Shown: positions 45,116-54,334 of the stretch, in pieces
How positions within the stretch are numbered: position 1 is the first letter of the stretch
Layout of the letters: each line of letters opens with the position of its first letter
Assembly (NCBI RefSeq): GCF_020172085.1
Contig: NZ_JAIVAT010000003.1
Span: 1,116,001-1,180,000 of the forward strand
Length of the DNA: 64,000 bases
Reading direction: 5' to 3'
Source: Rossellomorea aquimaris
GTDB taxonomy: Bacteria; Bacillota; Bacilli; Bacillales; Bacillaceae_B
Made by a program: the position numbers and the translations under genes
The notes under the pieces: generated by a model
Seen by the model: only the letters and a program-made list of their open reading frames with translations
Databases searched by the model: none
Told to the model about the DNA's origin: nothing

Positions 45116-46081
45116 ATGAGTGATCTTGTGCAACAGTCCATTCTATTTATAGGAGGGAAAGGAGGAGTTGGGAAATCAACGACAGCATCTGCTTTGGCTG
45201 TCATGTTTGCAAAAATGGGAAAGAAGACATTAATTATTTCAACAGATCCCGCACATAATCTCGGTGATATCTTTCATCAGGAAATCAAGGGACATAAGAC
45301 GCCATTACTGGAAAATTTGTGGGGAATTGAGATTAATCCGGACATGGAAACACGTCAATACATTGATGGAGTAAAAGGGAATCTGAAAGGGATGGTCAAG
45401 TCCACAATGGTAAATGAAGTACACCGGCAAATCGACATGGCCGCTACGGCACCAGGTGCGGAAGAGGCAGCATTATTTGATCGTATTGTTTCCATCATTC
45501 TTGAAGAAGGGAATGAATTTGACAAAATCATTTTTGACACAGCACCAACCGGCCATACGATTCGACTGTTATCGCTCCCGGAACTTATGGGGGTATGGAT
45601 GGATGGAATGCTGGAAAGAAGGAAGAAAACAAACAAGAATTACTCTCAACTCTTGAATGATGGAGAGCCGGTTGAAGACCCCATCTATGATGTCCTTCAA
45701 AAGCGCCGGGAAAAGTTTTCAAGGGTTAGAGAGGTTCTATTGGATCAAAAAAAGACAGGCTTTATATTTGTACTTATCCCTGAACGGCTCCCGATACTTG
45801 AAACAGAAAAAGCGATTGAGTCGATGTGCAGGCATTCACTTGACGTTGGTGGACTGGTTATCAATAAAGTTCTACCCACTCGGGCAGATGGTGAGTTCTT
45901 ACAAAAGAGAAGAGATCAGGAAAAGGTTTATTTGCGACTGATGAAAGAAAAGTTCACCAAACAATCACTCTATCGGATCCCATTGATGGAAGAAGATATT
46001 TGCACTCTTCCTCTTCTTGAAACCTTCGCAGCTTTGCTTAAGAAGGAAATTGTAAAGAGTGAAAGAGTTCGTCAGCTATAG
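45116..46081 (+). CDS. ArsA/Get3-like ATPase
   Basis: 321 aa. GGKGGVGKSTTASALA is the deviant Walker A of the ArsA/Get3/MinD group, IISTDPAHNLGDIF the switch I region, and FDTAPTGHTIRLLSLPE switch II. One ATPase domain only, like Get3, unlike the two-domain ArsA arsenite pump. No arsenic genes nearby. By linkage it may work with the CC-tailed protein, perhaps in inserting or handling a membrane protein; that is inference. ATG after GGAGGGGAGAAAGGT. Confidence 0.82.
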   Translation: MSDLVQQSILFIGGKGGVGKSTTASALAVMFAKMGKKTLIISTDPAHNLGDIFHQEIKGHKTPLLENLWGIEINPDMETRQYIDGVKGNLKGMVKSTMVNEVHRQIDMAATAPGAEEAALFDRIVSIILEEGNEFDKIIFDTAPTGHTIRLLSLPELMGVWMDGMLERRKKTNKNYSQLLNDGEPVEDPIYDVLQKRREKFSRVREVLLDQKKTGFIFVLIPERLPILETEKAIESMCRHSLDVGGLVINKVLPTRADGEFLQKRRDQEKVYLRLMKEKFTKQSLYRIPLMEEDICTLPLLETFAALLKKEIVKSERVRQL

Positions 46082-46097
46082 GGAAATACATAGTATG

Positions 46098-46138
46098 AAT
46101 GACCATTGTATATTCTTCAATGGTCATTTTATATTTTA
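46098..46138 (+). terminator. Terminator after the ArsA-like gene
   Basis: Stem AATGACCATTG / CAATGGTCATT, 9-nt loop, followed by TTATATTTTA. Confidence 0.8.
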
Positions 46139-46203
46139 TGAAGGGGAAATGTGGGTTTTTGTCGAAAATGTAGTGAAACAATCAATGGAGGGAAGTGGTT
46201 CCA

Positions 46204-47457
46204 ATGAAAAATGAGAAGAAGACTATCCCCGCCATTCTTCCATTAAAGAAAAGGGAAGAAACTCAAAATCGTTGGTTATTTCATCGGCTTAATACACTTT
46301 TGCCTTCACTAATGGCAAAGCACGATGTCAACATGTGGATAGTGGTTGGAAGGGAATATAATGAAGATCCCGTCCTAAAGAGTCTATACCCAGCATCGAT
46401 CGACAGTTCGAGGAGATTGACAATCCTGGTATTTCATTTAGACAATGGTAAGCATCTCAAAAGATGGGTCCTGCACCCAAACCCAAATTTCGAACCGTTT
46501 TATGAACGGGTCTGGAACCCAGAAGAGTGCGATCAATGGGAATGTCTGAAAAGGCTTGTGGAAGAACAAAACCCTGACACCATAGCTTTGAATTATTCCT
46601 CGACGTTTGCTGTTGCAGATGGGTTGAGTCACTCCTATTTCCAGCATGTAAGCATGTTATTGGACGAGCATTCACATAAATTCATGTCAGCACAACATGT
46701 GATAGTAGATTGGCTATCGATTAGAACCTCCAAGGAATTAGTGGCATACCCATCTATAGCCGAGCTTGGAAGGACCATTGCGGAAGAAGCATTATCAAGA
46801 GCGGTGATTCATCCAGGGATCACGACTACGGAAGATGTAGTCGATTGGATACGTCAGCGCGTTTTAGACGAAGGGATGGAAACATCCTTTTACCCTACAG
46901 TCGATTTGCAAAGAAAAGGATCGGACATGGATCGCTTAGAAGGAGAGATCATCCGTTTTGGAGATATCATACATTTAGATTTTGGCATTCGCTACCTTGG
47001 ACTTACTACGGATGCCCAGCAGCTGGCATACGTACTCTATCCAGGTGAGGAGGATGCGCCGGAAGGACTTCAGTCTGCTTTCCAAACAGCTTTAAGGTTT
47101 GAGGACATCATAACCGAGGAAATGAAAATTGGAAGAACAGGAAATGAAGTATTTTACCGGGCAATGAAAAAGGCAAAAGGAGAAGAAATTGAGGCGATGC
47201 TCTATTCTCATCCATTAGGGAATCACTGTCATGAAGCGGGAGCATTAATAGGCTTATATGATCAACAAGGGGATATCCCCATCAGAGGTGACCTTCCTTT
47301 AACGGCGAATAGCTGCTATGCGATGGAATTCAATATTAAACAATACATTCCCGAATGGAATCAAATCATCCCCATTTATTTGGAGGAGCCTGTTGCCTTC
47401 ATTCAAGATCGACTGGAGTATATGGCTAAAAGGCAGACCTCATTTTATTTAATTTAG
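46204..47457 (+). CDS. M24 family metallopeptidase (aminopeptidase P-like)
   Basis: 417 aa from ATG 46204 (GGAGGGAAGTGGTTCCA ahead). An N-terminal creatinase-like domain (VNMWIVVGREYNEDP) precedes the pita-bread domain with IIHLDFGIRYLGLTTDAQQLAY (metal Asp pair region), YSHPLGNHCHEAGALIG and NSCYAMEFNIK (His and Glu ligands). The metal set is only partly canonical (DFG and TDA rather than D-x(10)-D-T), so specificity is uncertain; may be an Xaa-Pro peptidase or a relative without activity. Single gene. Confidence 0.75.
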   Translation: MKNEKKTIPAILPLKKREETQNRWLFHRLNTLLPSLMAKHDVNMWIVVGREYNEDPVLKSLYPASIDSSRRLTILVFHLDNGKHLKRWVLHPNPNFEPFYERVWNPEECDQWECLKRLVEEQNPDTIALNYSSTFAVADGLSHSYFQHVSMLLDEHSHKFMSAQHVIVDWLSIRTSKELVAYPSIAELGRTIAEEALSRAVIHPGITTTEDVVDWIRQRVLDEGMETSFYPTVDLQRKGSDMDRLEGEIIRFGDIIHLDFGIRYLGLTTDAQQLAYVLYPGEEDAPEGLQSAFQTALRFEDIITEEMKIGRTGNEVFYRAMKKAKGEEIEAMLYSHPLGNHCHEAGALIGLYDQQGDIPIRGDLPLTANSCYAMEFNIKQYIPEWNQIIPIYLEEPVAFIQDRLEYMAKRQTSFYLI

Positions 47458-47479
47458 TTGACCTTCTTGTTATTAGCCT

Positions 47480-47519
47480 AAAAGACGGATCACAGAGATT
47501 GTGTGATCCGTCTTTTTTT
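47480..47519 (+). terminator. Terminator after the M24 peptidase gene
   Basis: Stem AAAGACGGATCACA / TGTGATCCGTCTTT followed by T-run. Confidence 0.92.
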
Positions 47520-47598
47520 ATGTAAAGAAAGCATTGTTTCGGAGGGGTAACAGTGTGTGCTTATCTAAAGAAAATTCGACAGAAGGGATCAATTAATC

Positions 47599-47695
47599 GA
47601 AATTAGGATTAATAAAATGAAAAAGGGGAGTAATAATTCTGGAATGGGATGAATAATTTGAAAACCGTGCCGAATAAAATGAAATTAGGATTAAT
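47599..47695. repeat. Degenerate AT-rich direct repeats
   Basis: GAAATTAGGATTAAT occurs at 47599-47613 and 47681-47695, and AATAAAATGAAA occurs beside each. No reading frame is involved. The surrounding 47520-47800 holds no gene. Confidence 0.55.
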
Positions 47696-47805
47696 TCTCT
47701 CTTCTAAAGTAGAACGTAAGATAGGGGTCCACTCCCTACCTGCTCCCAAGAGTCACATACCATACTGACACTTCCACGTTTGTACTGAAACAGTCATACT
47801 TAGAC

Positions 47806-47912
47806 GGTTGATTCTCGCTGCAGGTGCTCGACTACTGCGGGAAAGCGAGCACCTGCAGCGGATATCAACCACCTTTCGCTTGTTCAAAAGCAACCATGTT
47901 TACGAAAAACAA
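47806..47912. repeat. Intergenic inverted-repeat element, copy B (internally deleted)
   Basis: 47806-47870 is a near-perfect fold-back (GGTTGAT...ATCAACC, inner arms CGCTGCAGGTGCTCG / CGAGCACCTGCAGCG). Compared with copy A the central 60 or so bases are missing. The flank CGCTTGTTCAAAA...ATGTTTACGAA continues to 47912 and matches copy C. Confidence 0.75.
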
Positions 47913-47941
47913 CTTTAATTTAAAAATAATTAAATACCCCC

Positions 47942-47970
47942 TTGACTATATACCTTGCAGGGTATATCAT
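47942..47970 (+). promoter_or_regulatory. cstR promoter with CstR operator 1
   Basis: TTGACT (47942), 17-bp spacer, TATCAT (47965). The palindrome TATACCTTGCAGGGTATA (47949-47966) fills the spacer and touches the -10, the usual CsoR/CstR layout. Repression and autoregulation are inferred. Confidence 0.8.
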
Positions 47971-48014
47971 TATGAATGTAGCAAGAAAACAATAAACCAA
48001 CAGGAGGTGTCTTG

Positions 48015-48275
48015 ATGGAATACAATGCACAAATTAAAAATCGAATCAAACGTGTTGAAGGGCAGCTCCGGGGAATTGTAAGGATGATGGAGCAGGGGGA
48101 AGATTGTAAGGATGTCATCACTCAACTTTCCGCAGCCAAAACAGCTCTTGACCGTTCCGTAGGTTTAATTGTCAGTATGAATCTTGTTGAGTGTGTAAGG
48201 GATTCCCAAGAAACGGGTGAAAGCACAGAAGAGCTCGTTAAAGAGGCAGTAAATTTATTAGTAAAGAGTCGATAA
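48015..48275 (+). CDS. cstR: Persulfide-sensing repressor CstR
   Basis: 86 aa from ATG 48015, seven bases after AGGAGG. CsoR/DUF156 helical fold: RIKRVEGQLRGIVRMMEQGEDCKDV and SMNLVECVRD. Cys31 and Cys60 are in the positions used by CstR of S. aureus; residue 56 is Asn where copper-binding CsoR has His, so this is a sulfur sensor rather than a copper sensor. Reactive sulfur species link the two cysteines by tri/tetrasulfide bridges and release DNA. First gene of the sulfur-detoxification region and preceded by its own operator. Confidence 0.92.
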   Translation: MEYNAQIKNRIKRVEGQLRGIVRMMEQGEDCKDVITQLSAAKTALDRSVGLIVSMNLVECVRDSQETGESTEELVKEAVNLLVKSR

Positions 48276-48284
48276 GAAAAAGAG

Positions 48285-48328
48285 TTGACATCTTTTTTTA
48301 TATCAATTAATATACCCTTATAGGTATA
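48285..48328 (+). promoter_or_regulatory. tusA promoter with CstR operator 2
   Basis: TTGACA (48285), 17-bp spacer, TAATAT (48308). Near-perfect palindrome TATACCCTTATAGGTATA at 48311-48328 overlaps the -10 element. Confidence 0.85.
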
Positions 48329-48357
48329 AGAAAACACATTATTAGGAGGAAATTCAC

Positions 48358-48585
48358 ATGAACGCAGATAAAGTTTTAGATGCAAAAGGTTTAGCTTGTC
48401 CAATGCCAATCGTGAAAACGAGAAAGGCCATTAAAGAAATCGAAACAGGTCAGATATTAGAGGTTCAAACGACGGATAAAGGGGCAAAAAGTGACCTTAC
48501 AGCATGGGCAAAATCAACAGGACATGAATTAATGGATTCCAATGAAGAAAATGATGTATTCACATTCTGGATCAAAAAAGGATAA
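48358..48585 (+). CDS. tusA: TusA-family sulfur carrier
   Basis: 75 aa. LDAKGLACPMPIVKTRKAI contains the C-P-x-P motif whose Cys carries persulfide sulfur. A small alpha/beta protein that passes sulfane sulfur between rhodanese, DsrE and other acceptors. Very similar to the first domain of the TusA-rhodanese fusion two genes downstream. Has its own promoter/operator. Cytoplasmic. Confidence 0.93.
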   Translation: MNADKVLDAKGLACPMPIVKTRKAIKEIETGQILEVQTTDKGAKSDLTAWAKSTGHELMDSNEENDVFTFWIKKG

Positions 48586-48602
48586 TTTTTTTTGAGGGGA
48601 GA

Positions 48603-48620
48603 TATACCCCTAGTAGTAAT
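48603..48620 (+). promoter_or_regulatory. CstR operator-like site 3 before dsrE
   Basis: TATACCCCTAGTAGTAAT: the left half is exact, the right half degenerate. A possible -35 TTGAGG lies just upstream. Confidence 0.55.
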
Positions 48621-48634
48621 TAGGAGGAGATACA

Positions 48635-49114
48635 ATGTCAGAAACAAAAACAACGAATATTATACTTTTTAGCGGAGATTACGATAAAGCGATGGCCGCA
48701 TATATCATCGCGAACGGTGCAGCTGCATATGATCATGAGGTTACGATCTTCCACACATTCTGGGGATTGAATGCTTTAAGAAAAGAAGAGTTGGTACCAG
48801 TGAAAAAAGGATTTATGGAGAAAATGTTTGGGAAAATGATGCCACGTGGAGCAGATAAAATGGGATTATCCAACATGAACTTCATGGGAATGGGCCCTAA
48901 AATGATCAAAGGAGTCATGAAGAAACATAATGCCATGCCTTTACCTGATCTAATTGATATGGCACGGGAACAGGATGTTAAATTAGTTGCATGTACGATG
49001 ACGATGGATCTGTTGGGGTTACACAAAGACGAATTATTAGAAGAAATCGAATATGCAGGTGTAGCGGCGTATCTAGCAGATGCCGAAGACGGAAACGTTA
49101 ATTTATTTATCTAA
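48635..49114 (+). CDS. DsrE/DsrF/DrsH-like family protein
   Basis: 159 aa. ILFSGDYDKAMAAYIIANGAAAYDHEVTIFHTFWGLNAL opens the DsrE fold, and VKLVACTMTMDLLGLHKDELLEEIEYAGVAAYL closes it with the conserved Cys (CTMTMD). A Met-rich central insert (MMPRGADKMGLSNMNFMGMGPKM) is typical of the DsrE2 type, which may bind membrane or partner. Takes sulfur from TusA-like carriers in thiosulfate or persulfide handling. Preceded by operator 3. Confidence 0.9.
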   Translation: MSETKTTNIILFSGDYDKAMAAYIIANGAAAYDHEVTIFHTFWGLNALRKEELVPVKKGFMEKMFGKMMPRGADKMGLSNMNFMGMGPKMIKGVMKKHNAMPLPDLIDMAREQDVKLVACTMTMDLLGLHKDELLEEIEYAGVAAYLADAEDGNVNLFI

Positions 49115-49132
49115 ATTTTTTTTGTGAGAAAA

Positions 49133-49150
49133 TATACCCTACGAGGTAAT
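49133..49150 (+). promoter_or_regulatory. CstR operator-like site 4 before the TusA-rhodanese gene
   Basis: TATACCCTACGAGGTAAT, left half exact and right half one base off, 14 bases before the gene start. Confidence 0.6.
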
Positions 49151-49163
49151 TGGAGGTCGTTTT

Positions 49164-49736
49164 ATGAACAGTATCGAATCAAATATCGTGTTAGACGCAA
49201 AAGGACTCGCTTGTCCAATGCCGATTGTGAAAACTAAAAAGGCCCTGAAAGACATGGAAGCCGGGCATGTAATTGAAATCCAGGCAACAGATAAGGGGTC
49301 TAAAGCAGATCTTCAAGCTTGGGCAAAGAGTTCCGGACATGATTATTTAGGGACGATTGAAGAAGGAGATGTCCTGAAGCATTTCCTCCGAAAATCAAGT
49401 GGTGAAGAGGCTGTTGAGCGTAAACACGAAGTTGTGACAGACAATGGAACTTTAGAAAGTAAATTAGGCGATGAAAATGTCGTTATTCTCGATGTCCGTG
49501 AAAAAGCGGAATATGCGTTCAAACATATACCAGGTTCTATCTCAATGCCTCTTGGTGATTTAGAGACTCGGGTAGATGAATTGAATAAAGACAAAGACAT
49601 TTATGTCGTCTGCCGCACAGGAAACAGAAGTGATATGGCAGCCCAAATGCTTTCAGAAAAAGGGTTTGCAAATGTAATCAATGTTGTTCCTGGAATGAGC
49701 GAATGGACTGGGAAAGTAACATCCGAAATTAAATAA
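49164..49736 (+). CDS. TusA-rhodanese fusion sulfurtransferase
   Basis: 190 aa. Residues 5-78 form a TusA domain (LACPMPIVKTKKAL); residues about 90-188 form a rhodanese domain with VVCRTGNRSDMAAQ as the active-site loop (Cys persulfide). Two cysteines let sulfur pass within one polypeptide, as in the multidomain sulfurtransferase CstA of staphylococci. Works with the adjacent persulfide dioxygenase to clear persulfides. GGAGGTC ribosome site. Confidence 0.9.
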   Translation: MNSIESNIVLDAKGLACPMPIVKTKKALKDMEAGHVIEIQATDKGSKADLQAWAKSSGHDYLGTIEEGDVLKHFLRKSSGEEAVERKHEVVTDNGTLESKLGDENVVILDVREKAEYAFKHIPGSISMPLGDLETRVDELNKDKDIYVVCRTGNRSDMAAQMLSEKGFANVINVVPGMSEWTGKVTSEIK

Positions 49737-49760
49737 TTCATATTTTTAGGAGGCATATAA

Positions 49761-50888
49761 ATGGCTGTGAAACCGATGAATACTAAAGAAATAGCACAAA
49801 AAGTAATGAACAAAGAAGAATTATTCATCTTAGATGTCCGTAATGTGGATGCATTTGAAGATTGGAAAATTGAAGGAGAAAAATTCGATTACTTGAATAT
49901 TCCTTATTTCGATCTTTTAGATGGTGTTGAAGAAATTCTCGTTCAACTTCCGGAGGATAAAGATATTGTTGTTGTTTGTGCGAAAGAAGGTTCTTCCGTT
50001 ATGGTAGCCGAAATGCTGTCTGAAGAAGGAAAGGATGTTTCTTATCTTGAAGGCGGAATGAAGGCCTGGAGTGAGCATCTTGAGCCTGTTAAAGTAGGTG
50101 ACTTATCAAATGGCGGTGAGCTTTATCAATTCGTCCGTCTAGGCAAAGGTTGTCTATCGTATATGGTTGTATCCAATGGAGAAGCTGCGATTGTGGACGC
50201 AACACGTATGGCGGATGTATTCATTGAGTTCGCAAAAGAAAAAGAAGCTACGATCACAAACGTTTTTGATACTCATCTGCATGCCGATCATATTTCGGGA
50301 GGACGTACCATTGCAGCAGCAACAGGTGCAACCTACTGGTTACCACCTAAAGATGCTGATGAGGTGACATTTGAATATGCTGCACTTGAAGATGGAAATA
50401 AAGTTGTTATCGGAAATACAACCATCGAGATTGCGGCTCTATATTCACCGGGACACACGATTGGTTCTACATCTTTCGTAGTCGATGAGAAATTCTTATT
50501 ATCAGGAGATATTTTATTCGTCGATAGTATCGGTCGTCCTGATCTTGCCGGAAAAGCGGAAGATTGGGTAGGGGACTTGAGAGAAAGTTTATACAAACGT
50601 TATAAAGACCTATCTATGGAGCTTACTGTCTTACCGGCTCACTTTATGATTATTGAAGAATTAAACGAAGACGGTTCTGTAGGGGAAAAGCTAGGAACAC
50701 TATTTGCCAAGAACCACGGTTTAAACATTGAGAGTGAAGAAGAATTCAGAAAGCTTGTTTCTGAAAATCTGCCTCCACAACCAAATGCGTATCAGGAAAT
50801 CCGTGAAACAAACATGGGGAAAGTCACTCCGGATGAAGAGAAGCAACGCGAGATGGAAATCGGACCAAACCGTTGTGCTGTACGATAA
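49761..50888 (+). CDS. Rhodanese-persulfide dioxygenase fusion (CstB-like), copy 1
   Basis: 375 aa. N-terminal rhodanese domain with [13 protein letters not shown] loop (Cys about 74), then a metallo-beta-lactamase fold domain: [13 protein letters not shown] metal motif, [29 protein letters not shown] and LPAHFM. This is the ETHE1/persulfide dioxygenase group, which oxidises persulfide to sulfite using O2 and one Fe(II). C-terminus GPNRCAVR is shared with copy 2. Domain order rhodanese-PDO differs from staphylococcal CstB (PDO first). Sulfite produced would leave via the TauE exporter downstream. Confidence 0.88.
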   Translation: MAVKPMNTKEIAQKVMNKEELFILDVRNVDAFEDWKIEGEKFDYLNIPYFDLLDGVEEILVQLPEDKDIVVVCAKEGSSVMVAEMLSEEGKDVSYLEGGMKAWSEHLEPVKVGDLSNGGELYQFVRLGKGCLSYMVVSNGEAAIVDATRMADVFIEFAKEKEATITNVFDTHLHADHISGGRTIAAATGATYWLPPKDADEVTFEYAALEDGNKVVIGNTTIEIAALYSPGHTIGSTSFVVDEKFLLSGDILFVDSIGRPDLAGKAEDWVGDLRESLYKRYKDLSMELTVLPAHFMIIEELNEDGSVGEKLGTLFAKNHGLNIESEEEFRKLVSENLPPQPNAYQEIRETNMGKVTPDEEKQREMEIGPNRCAVR

Positions 50889-50911
50889 AAACGAATTTGA
50901 ATAATGTCCTG

Positions 50912-50943
50912 ATGGGAACCAGCTTGAGCCGGTTCCCATTTCA
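50912..50943 (+). terminator. Terminator after the first persulfide dioxygenase gene
   Basis: Stem ATGGGAACC / GGTTCCCAT, 10-nt loop, then TT and T-rich bases. Confidence 0.7.
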
Positions 50944-50963
50944 CTAGAATAGGAGGGTTCACA

Positions 50964-51740
50964 ATGGATTTGGCCTTTATTATTACAATCTTTCTAATCG
51001 GCTTTGTCGGTTCTTATATTTCTGGAATGGTTGGTATTGGAGGAAGTATCATTAAATATCCGATGCTCTTGTATATTCCACCTTTATTGGGAGTAGCTAC
51101 ATTTTCTGCCCATGAGGTATCAGGTATTAGCGCTGTCCAAGTGTTCTTTGCAACACTCGGAGGAGTATGGGCTTACCGAAAAGGAGGCTATCTCAATAAA
51201 ACGCTCATTGCCTATATGGGGATAAGCATTTTAATCGGTAGTTTTGTTGGTGGGTACGGCTCTAAATTTATGAGTGAAGCGGGAATAAACATCGTATATG
51301 GAATATTGGCACTCATTGCTGCCGTAATGATGTTCATTCCGAAAAAAGGTATAGACGATATAAAGCTTGAAGATGTGTCGTTTAATAAATGGCTCGCTGC
51401 CACACTTGCCCTTATCGTCGGGGTCGGTGCAGGTATCGTCGGGGCGGCAGGAGCATTCCTATTAGTTCCAATCATGCTTGTCGTCCTTAAAATACCGACA
51501 AGAATGACGATTGCTTCCTCTCTTGCCATAACATTAATTTCTTCCATCGGATCAACAGTAGGAAAGATCTCCACTGGGCAAGTAGACTACCTGCCTGCCA
51601 TGATCATGGTAGTAGCCAGTCTGATTGCCTCTCCACTTGGAGCAATGGCAGGAAAGAAAATGAATACTAAGATTCTCCAGATGATTTTAGCTCTGTTAAT
51701 TTTAGGAACAGCGATTAAAATCTGGGTAGATATTTTATAA
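50964..51740 (+). CDS. TauE/SafE family sulfite/sulfonate exporter
   Basis: 258 aa, about eight helices. [31 protein letters not shown] and the repeated [23 protein letters not shown] are the two halves of the TauE fold. In staphylococcal cst regions a TauE protein exports sulfite. Here it is the last gene after the dioxygenase, consistent with removing its product. No own operator was found; AATAGGAGGG before ATG. Confidence 0.88.
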   Translation: MDLAFIITIFLIGFVGSYISGMVGIGGSIIKYPMLLYIPPLLGVATFSAHEVSGISAVQVFFATLGGVWAYRKGGYLNKTLIAYMGISILIGSFVGGYGSKFMSEAGINIVYGILALIAAVMMFIPKKGIDDIKLEDVSFNKWLAATLALIVGVGAGIVGAAGAFLLVPIMLVVLKIPTRMTIASSLAITLISSIGSTVGKISTGQVDYLPAMIMVVASLIASPLGAMAGKKMNTKILQMILALLILGTAIKIWVDIL

Positions 51741-51910
51741 ATGATTGCTTGGTTCTACAACTCATGCACCTTCAAAGAGCAAGAGAAGGTGCATGAGTGT
51801 AAGGGCTGAGCTATTTTTGTATTCTTACAGAAATCTACTTGTAACTTTCCTTGGGTCTGTTTCGTCTATATAATAGAAAAAAATAAGACTCTAGATGGAT
51901 GAATACATTT

Positions 51911-51928
51911 CATTGTACAAGTACAATG
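51911..51928. promoter_or_regulatory. Palindromic site upstream of the DUF1002 gene
   Basis: CATTGTAC-AA-GTACAATG, about 45 bases before the gene. Operator-like symmetry; regulator unknown. A 5-codon mini-ORF at 51939-51956 follows it with its own GGAGG. Confidence 0.4.
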
Positions 51929-51972
51929 GAGGCGTTCGATGATTTATCCATTTTAAAAAAGGGAGAATGAAC

Positions 51973-52893
51973 ATGAAAAAGCTTATTGGTATTGTCTTAC
52001 TATGTTCACTAATGGTAAGCGGAATCCAGCCTGCATCTGCTGCAGATAATGATAAAGCAAGCATAAATGAAAAATTCGGACTACCTATCGTTGTATATGG
52101 AGAAACGCTTACCAACGAGCAGAAAAATGAAGTTCAGAAGCAATTCGGTATGGACGAGGGAACAGAAGTGGAAGAGTTTACAGCAACAGGTGAAGACCTT
52201 GTGAAATATATTGAAGGTGAGAACCGTAACGCGAGAATGTTTTCTTCTGCCATGATTACCCGTAAAGAAAAAGGGGAAGGATTAAAAGTCAACATTGTGA
52301 CACCTGAGAATATTACGGAAGTCACAAATTCGATGTATTCCAATGCCCTGTTAACAGCGGGCGTGGAAAATGCGGTGGTCGATGTCGCTTCACCTGTAAA
52401 GGTCAGTGGTCATTCTGCACTGGTGGGAATATACAAGGCCTATGATGTGAGTGGAGAAAAGCTTGATACCGTTCGGATGGAAGTAGCCAACGAAGAGCTA
52501 TCCGTAGCAACTGAATTAGCCAAAGAAGCAGGCATCGACAAAGAAGAGGTTAGTAATCTATTAACTGAAATCAAAAAGGAAATTGCAAAACAAGATCCAG
52601 CAACGAAAGAGGAAGTGGAGAAAATCGTTGAAGATAAACTCCAAACTCTGAACATTGAGTTAAGTCCCGAGGATCGTCAGCTTCTGATTGATCTCTTTGA
52701 AAAGATGAGATCACTTGATATTGACTTCGACCATGTTCAACAACAACTGGATGATTTAACAAAGGATATTCAAACAACGATTAAAGAAATAGTGAATGAT
52801 GAAGGATTCGGGCAAAAAGTATCTGATTTCTTTTCCGGTTTGTTAGAGGCAATCGCAAATTTCTTTAAATCCATCAAAAATTTATTTGGATAA
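51973..52893 (+). CDS. DUF1002 (YpuA-like) secreted protein
   Basis: 306 aa from ATG 51973 (GGGAGAATGAAC ahead; the ATG at 51967 is too near). Cleavable signal peptide ending SGIQPASAAD. The family block KFGLPIVVYGETLTNEQ and VTPENITEVTNSMYSNALLTAGVENAVVDVASPVKVSGHSAL identifies DUF1002 as in B. subtilis YpuA. A long acidic helical C-terminus (coiled-coil like) follows. Exported; function unknown. It splits the two sulfur gene sets. Confidence 0.85.
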   Translation: MKKLIGIVLLCSLMVSGIQPASAADNDKASINEKFGLPIVVYGETLTNEQKNEVQKQFGMDEGTEVEEFTATGEDLVKYIEGENRNARMFSSAMITRKEKGEGLKVNIVTPENITEVTNSMYSNALLTAGVENAVVDVASPVKVSGHSALVGIYKAYDVSGEKLDTVRMEVANEELSVATELAKEAGIDKEEVSNLLTEIKKEIAKQDPATKEEVEKIVEDKLQTLNIELSPEDRQLLIDLFEKMRSLDIDFDHVQQQLDDLTKDIQTTIKEIVNDEGFGQKVSDFFSGLLEAIANFFKSIKNLFG

Positions 52894-52898
52894 TATTA

Positions 52899-52933
52899 CA
52901 AAAAGCCTGAGTCTCTTGAGACTCAGGCTTTTA
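52899..52933. terminator. Bidirectional terminator between DUF1002 and histidine kinase genes
   Basis: Stem AAAAGCCTGAGTCTC / GAGACTCAGGCTTTT with a 2-nt loop. Confidence 0.92.
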
Positions 52934-54334
52934 TAATTCAAGCAATGGAAACGATAGATAAACTGTCGTTCCTTTTCTTTCTTCGCTTTCAATGGCTAAG
53001 GAACCTTTATGCTTATGCATGATTTCCTTGGCGATGGATAAACCAAGGCCATATCCTCCGGTGCCTCTTGTCCTGGAGAGGTCCGATCTGTAGAATCTTT
53101 CTCCAATCTGTGATATGGAGTCTTTTGGTATTCCGATTCCTGCATCTTGAATCTTGACTACAGCCTTACCATCTTCTTCATAAGAATGAATGGAAATGGA
53201 GCTTCCTTCAGATGAGTATTTCAAAGCATTGTCCAGGATATTATAAAATACCTGCATCACACGGTTGGGATCTCCATTTATGATGGACTCCTCGTTTAAG
53301 GTATGATGGATGTCCATATGTTTCAATTCTGCCTGGGGTTGAATCAGTGTTAGAGAGTCCATGATGAATTGAGAGAGTACCATCGGTTCGACATCAAGTG
53401 AAAAGGATGAATCTTCTAATTTGTTCAGTTCAAGGAGTTCCGTTATTAATTTCTGCATACGAATCGATTCTTTTTGAATTAGCTGCAAGCTTTTTTCTAT
53501 TTCTTCAGGTGTTGTTTGAACTCTGTCAGTCAATGCTTTCGCATAACCGCCGATGTACGTAAGTGGGGTCCGTAACTCATGAGCGACATTGGAAAGAAAT
53601 TGTCTTTTTCGATCTTCTTGGTGTTGCAGGGAGTCAACCATGCTGTTAAAGGTTATGGCAAGCTCAGCCATTTCATCATTCGTGGTGACCTTTAAACGTT
53701 CTGTGAAGTCCCCACCCGCTACTTTATTTGAGAATCTCTGCATCTCCCTGACAGGCTTGAACAAGGAGCCTAGGGAAGATTGAATGATTAGAAACAGAAG
53801 AAAATAAAACATGACTCCCGCCAATACTAGAATGGGGATTCCTTTACTGAATACTTCTGTCATTTCAGCCAATGGGATATATATGAACAAATATCCCATT
53901 AAATGATCTTCATTCATCAGTGGAAAGATGGCCCCTATCACATTCCGATTGAACTCGTCTACATAACCTTCTTTCATGACATGATTCCCTTTAGCCAATT
54001 CTTTTACATCTGTGCTATTGATGAGTGGCTTTTGGTCAATAAGAAAAGGGAAATTCTTCCCTAAATCATCAAGGTTTTCAACTACTGAAACTTCATAGGG
54101 AGAGATGACGTTATACCAAAGAATCTTGTCTTTCACATTTCCGCTGACATCGCCATAATGATAGTGAGCAGCCGTTCTCTGTCCTTGATATAGCAAAGAT
54201 TCCTTTACGGTTCCTATATATAAATCTTTGTAAAGGAAATGAATGAAAAGAAATGAAAACAGGATCGTCAAAAATAAGCTGCTCAATAAAAGAATCGAAA
54301 CTTTTTTATTCAGAGTGAGGTTACTGTTTTTCAC
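52931..54334 (-). CDS. Membrane sensor histidine kinase
   Basis: 467 aa. Two membrane helices (about 10-33 and 165-187) bound a 130-residue extracytoplasmic sensor domain, then HAMP (FKPVREMQRFSNKVAGGDFTERL), HisKA with FLSNVAHELRTPLTYIGGYAKAL (phosphorylated His), and HATPase_c (DNALKYS, GIGIPKDS, GYGLGLSIAKEIM). Partner response regulator overlaps it by four bases. Signal unknown. Located between the two sulfur gene sets, which by itself does not prove a link. Confidence 0.9.
   Translation of the reverse strand: MKNSNLTLNKKVSILLLSSLFLTILFSFLFIHFLYKDLYIGTVKESLLYQGQRTAAHYHYGDVSGNVKDKILWYNVISPYEVSVVENLDDLGKNFPFLIDQKPLINSTDVKELAKGNHVMKEGYVDEFNRNVIGAIFPLMNEDHLMGYLFIYIPLAEMTEVFSKGIPILVLAGVMFYFLLFLIIQSSLGSLFKPVREMQRFSNKVAGGDFTERLKVTTNDEMAELAITFNSMVDSLQHQEDRKRQFLSNVAHELRTPLTYIGGYAKALTDRVQTTPEEIEKSLQLIQKESIRMQKLITELLELNKLEDSSFSLDVEPMVLSQFIMDSLTLIQPQAELKHMDIHHTLNEESIINGDPNRVMQVFYNILDNALKYSSEGSSISIHSYEEDGKAVVKIQDAGIGIPKDSISQIGERFYRSDLSRTRGTGGYGLGLSIAKEIMHKHKGSLAIESEERKGTTVYLSFPLLEL

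Noticed and set aside
51762..51796. Thirteen-bp hairpin after the TauE gene as a terminator
   Set aside because: Stem is strong but no T-tract follows; left unassigned rather than called a terminator.
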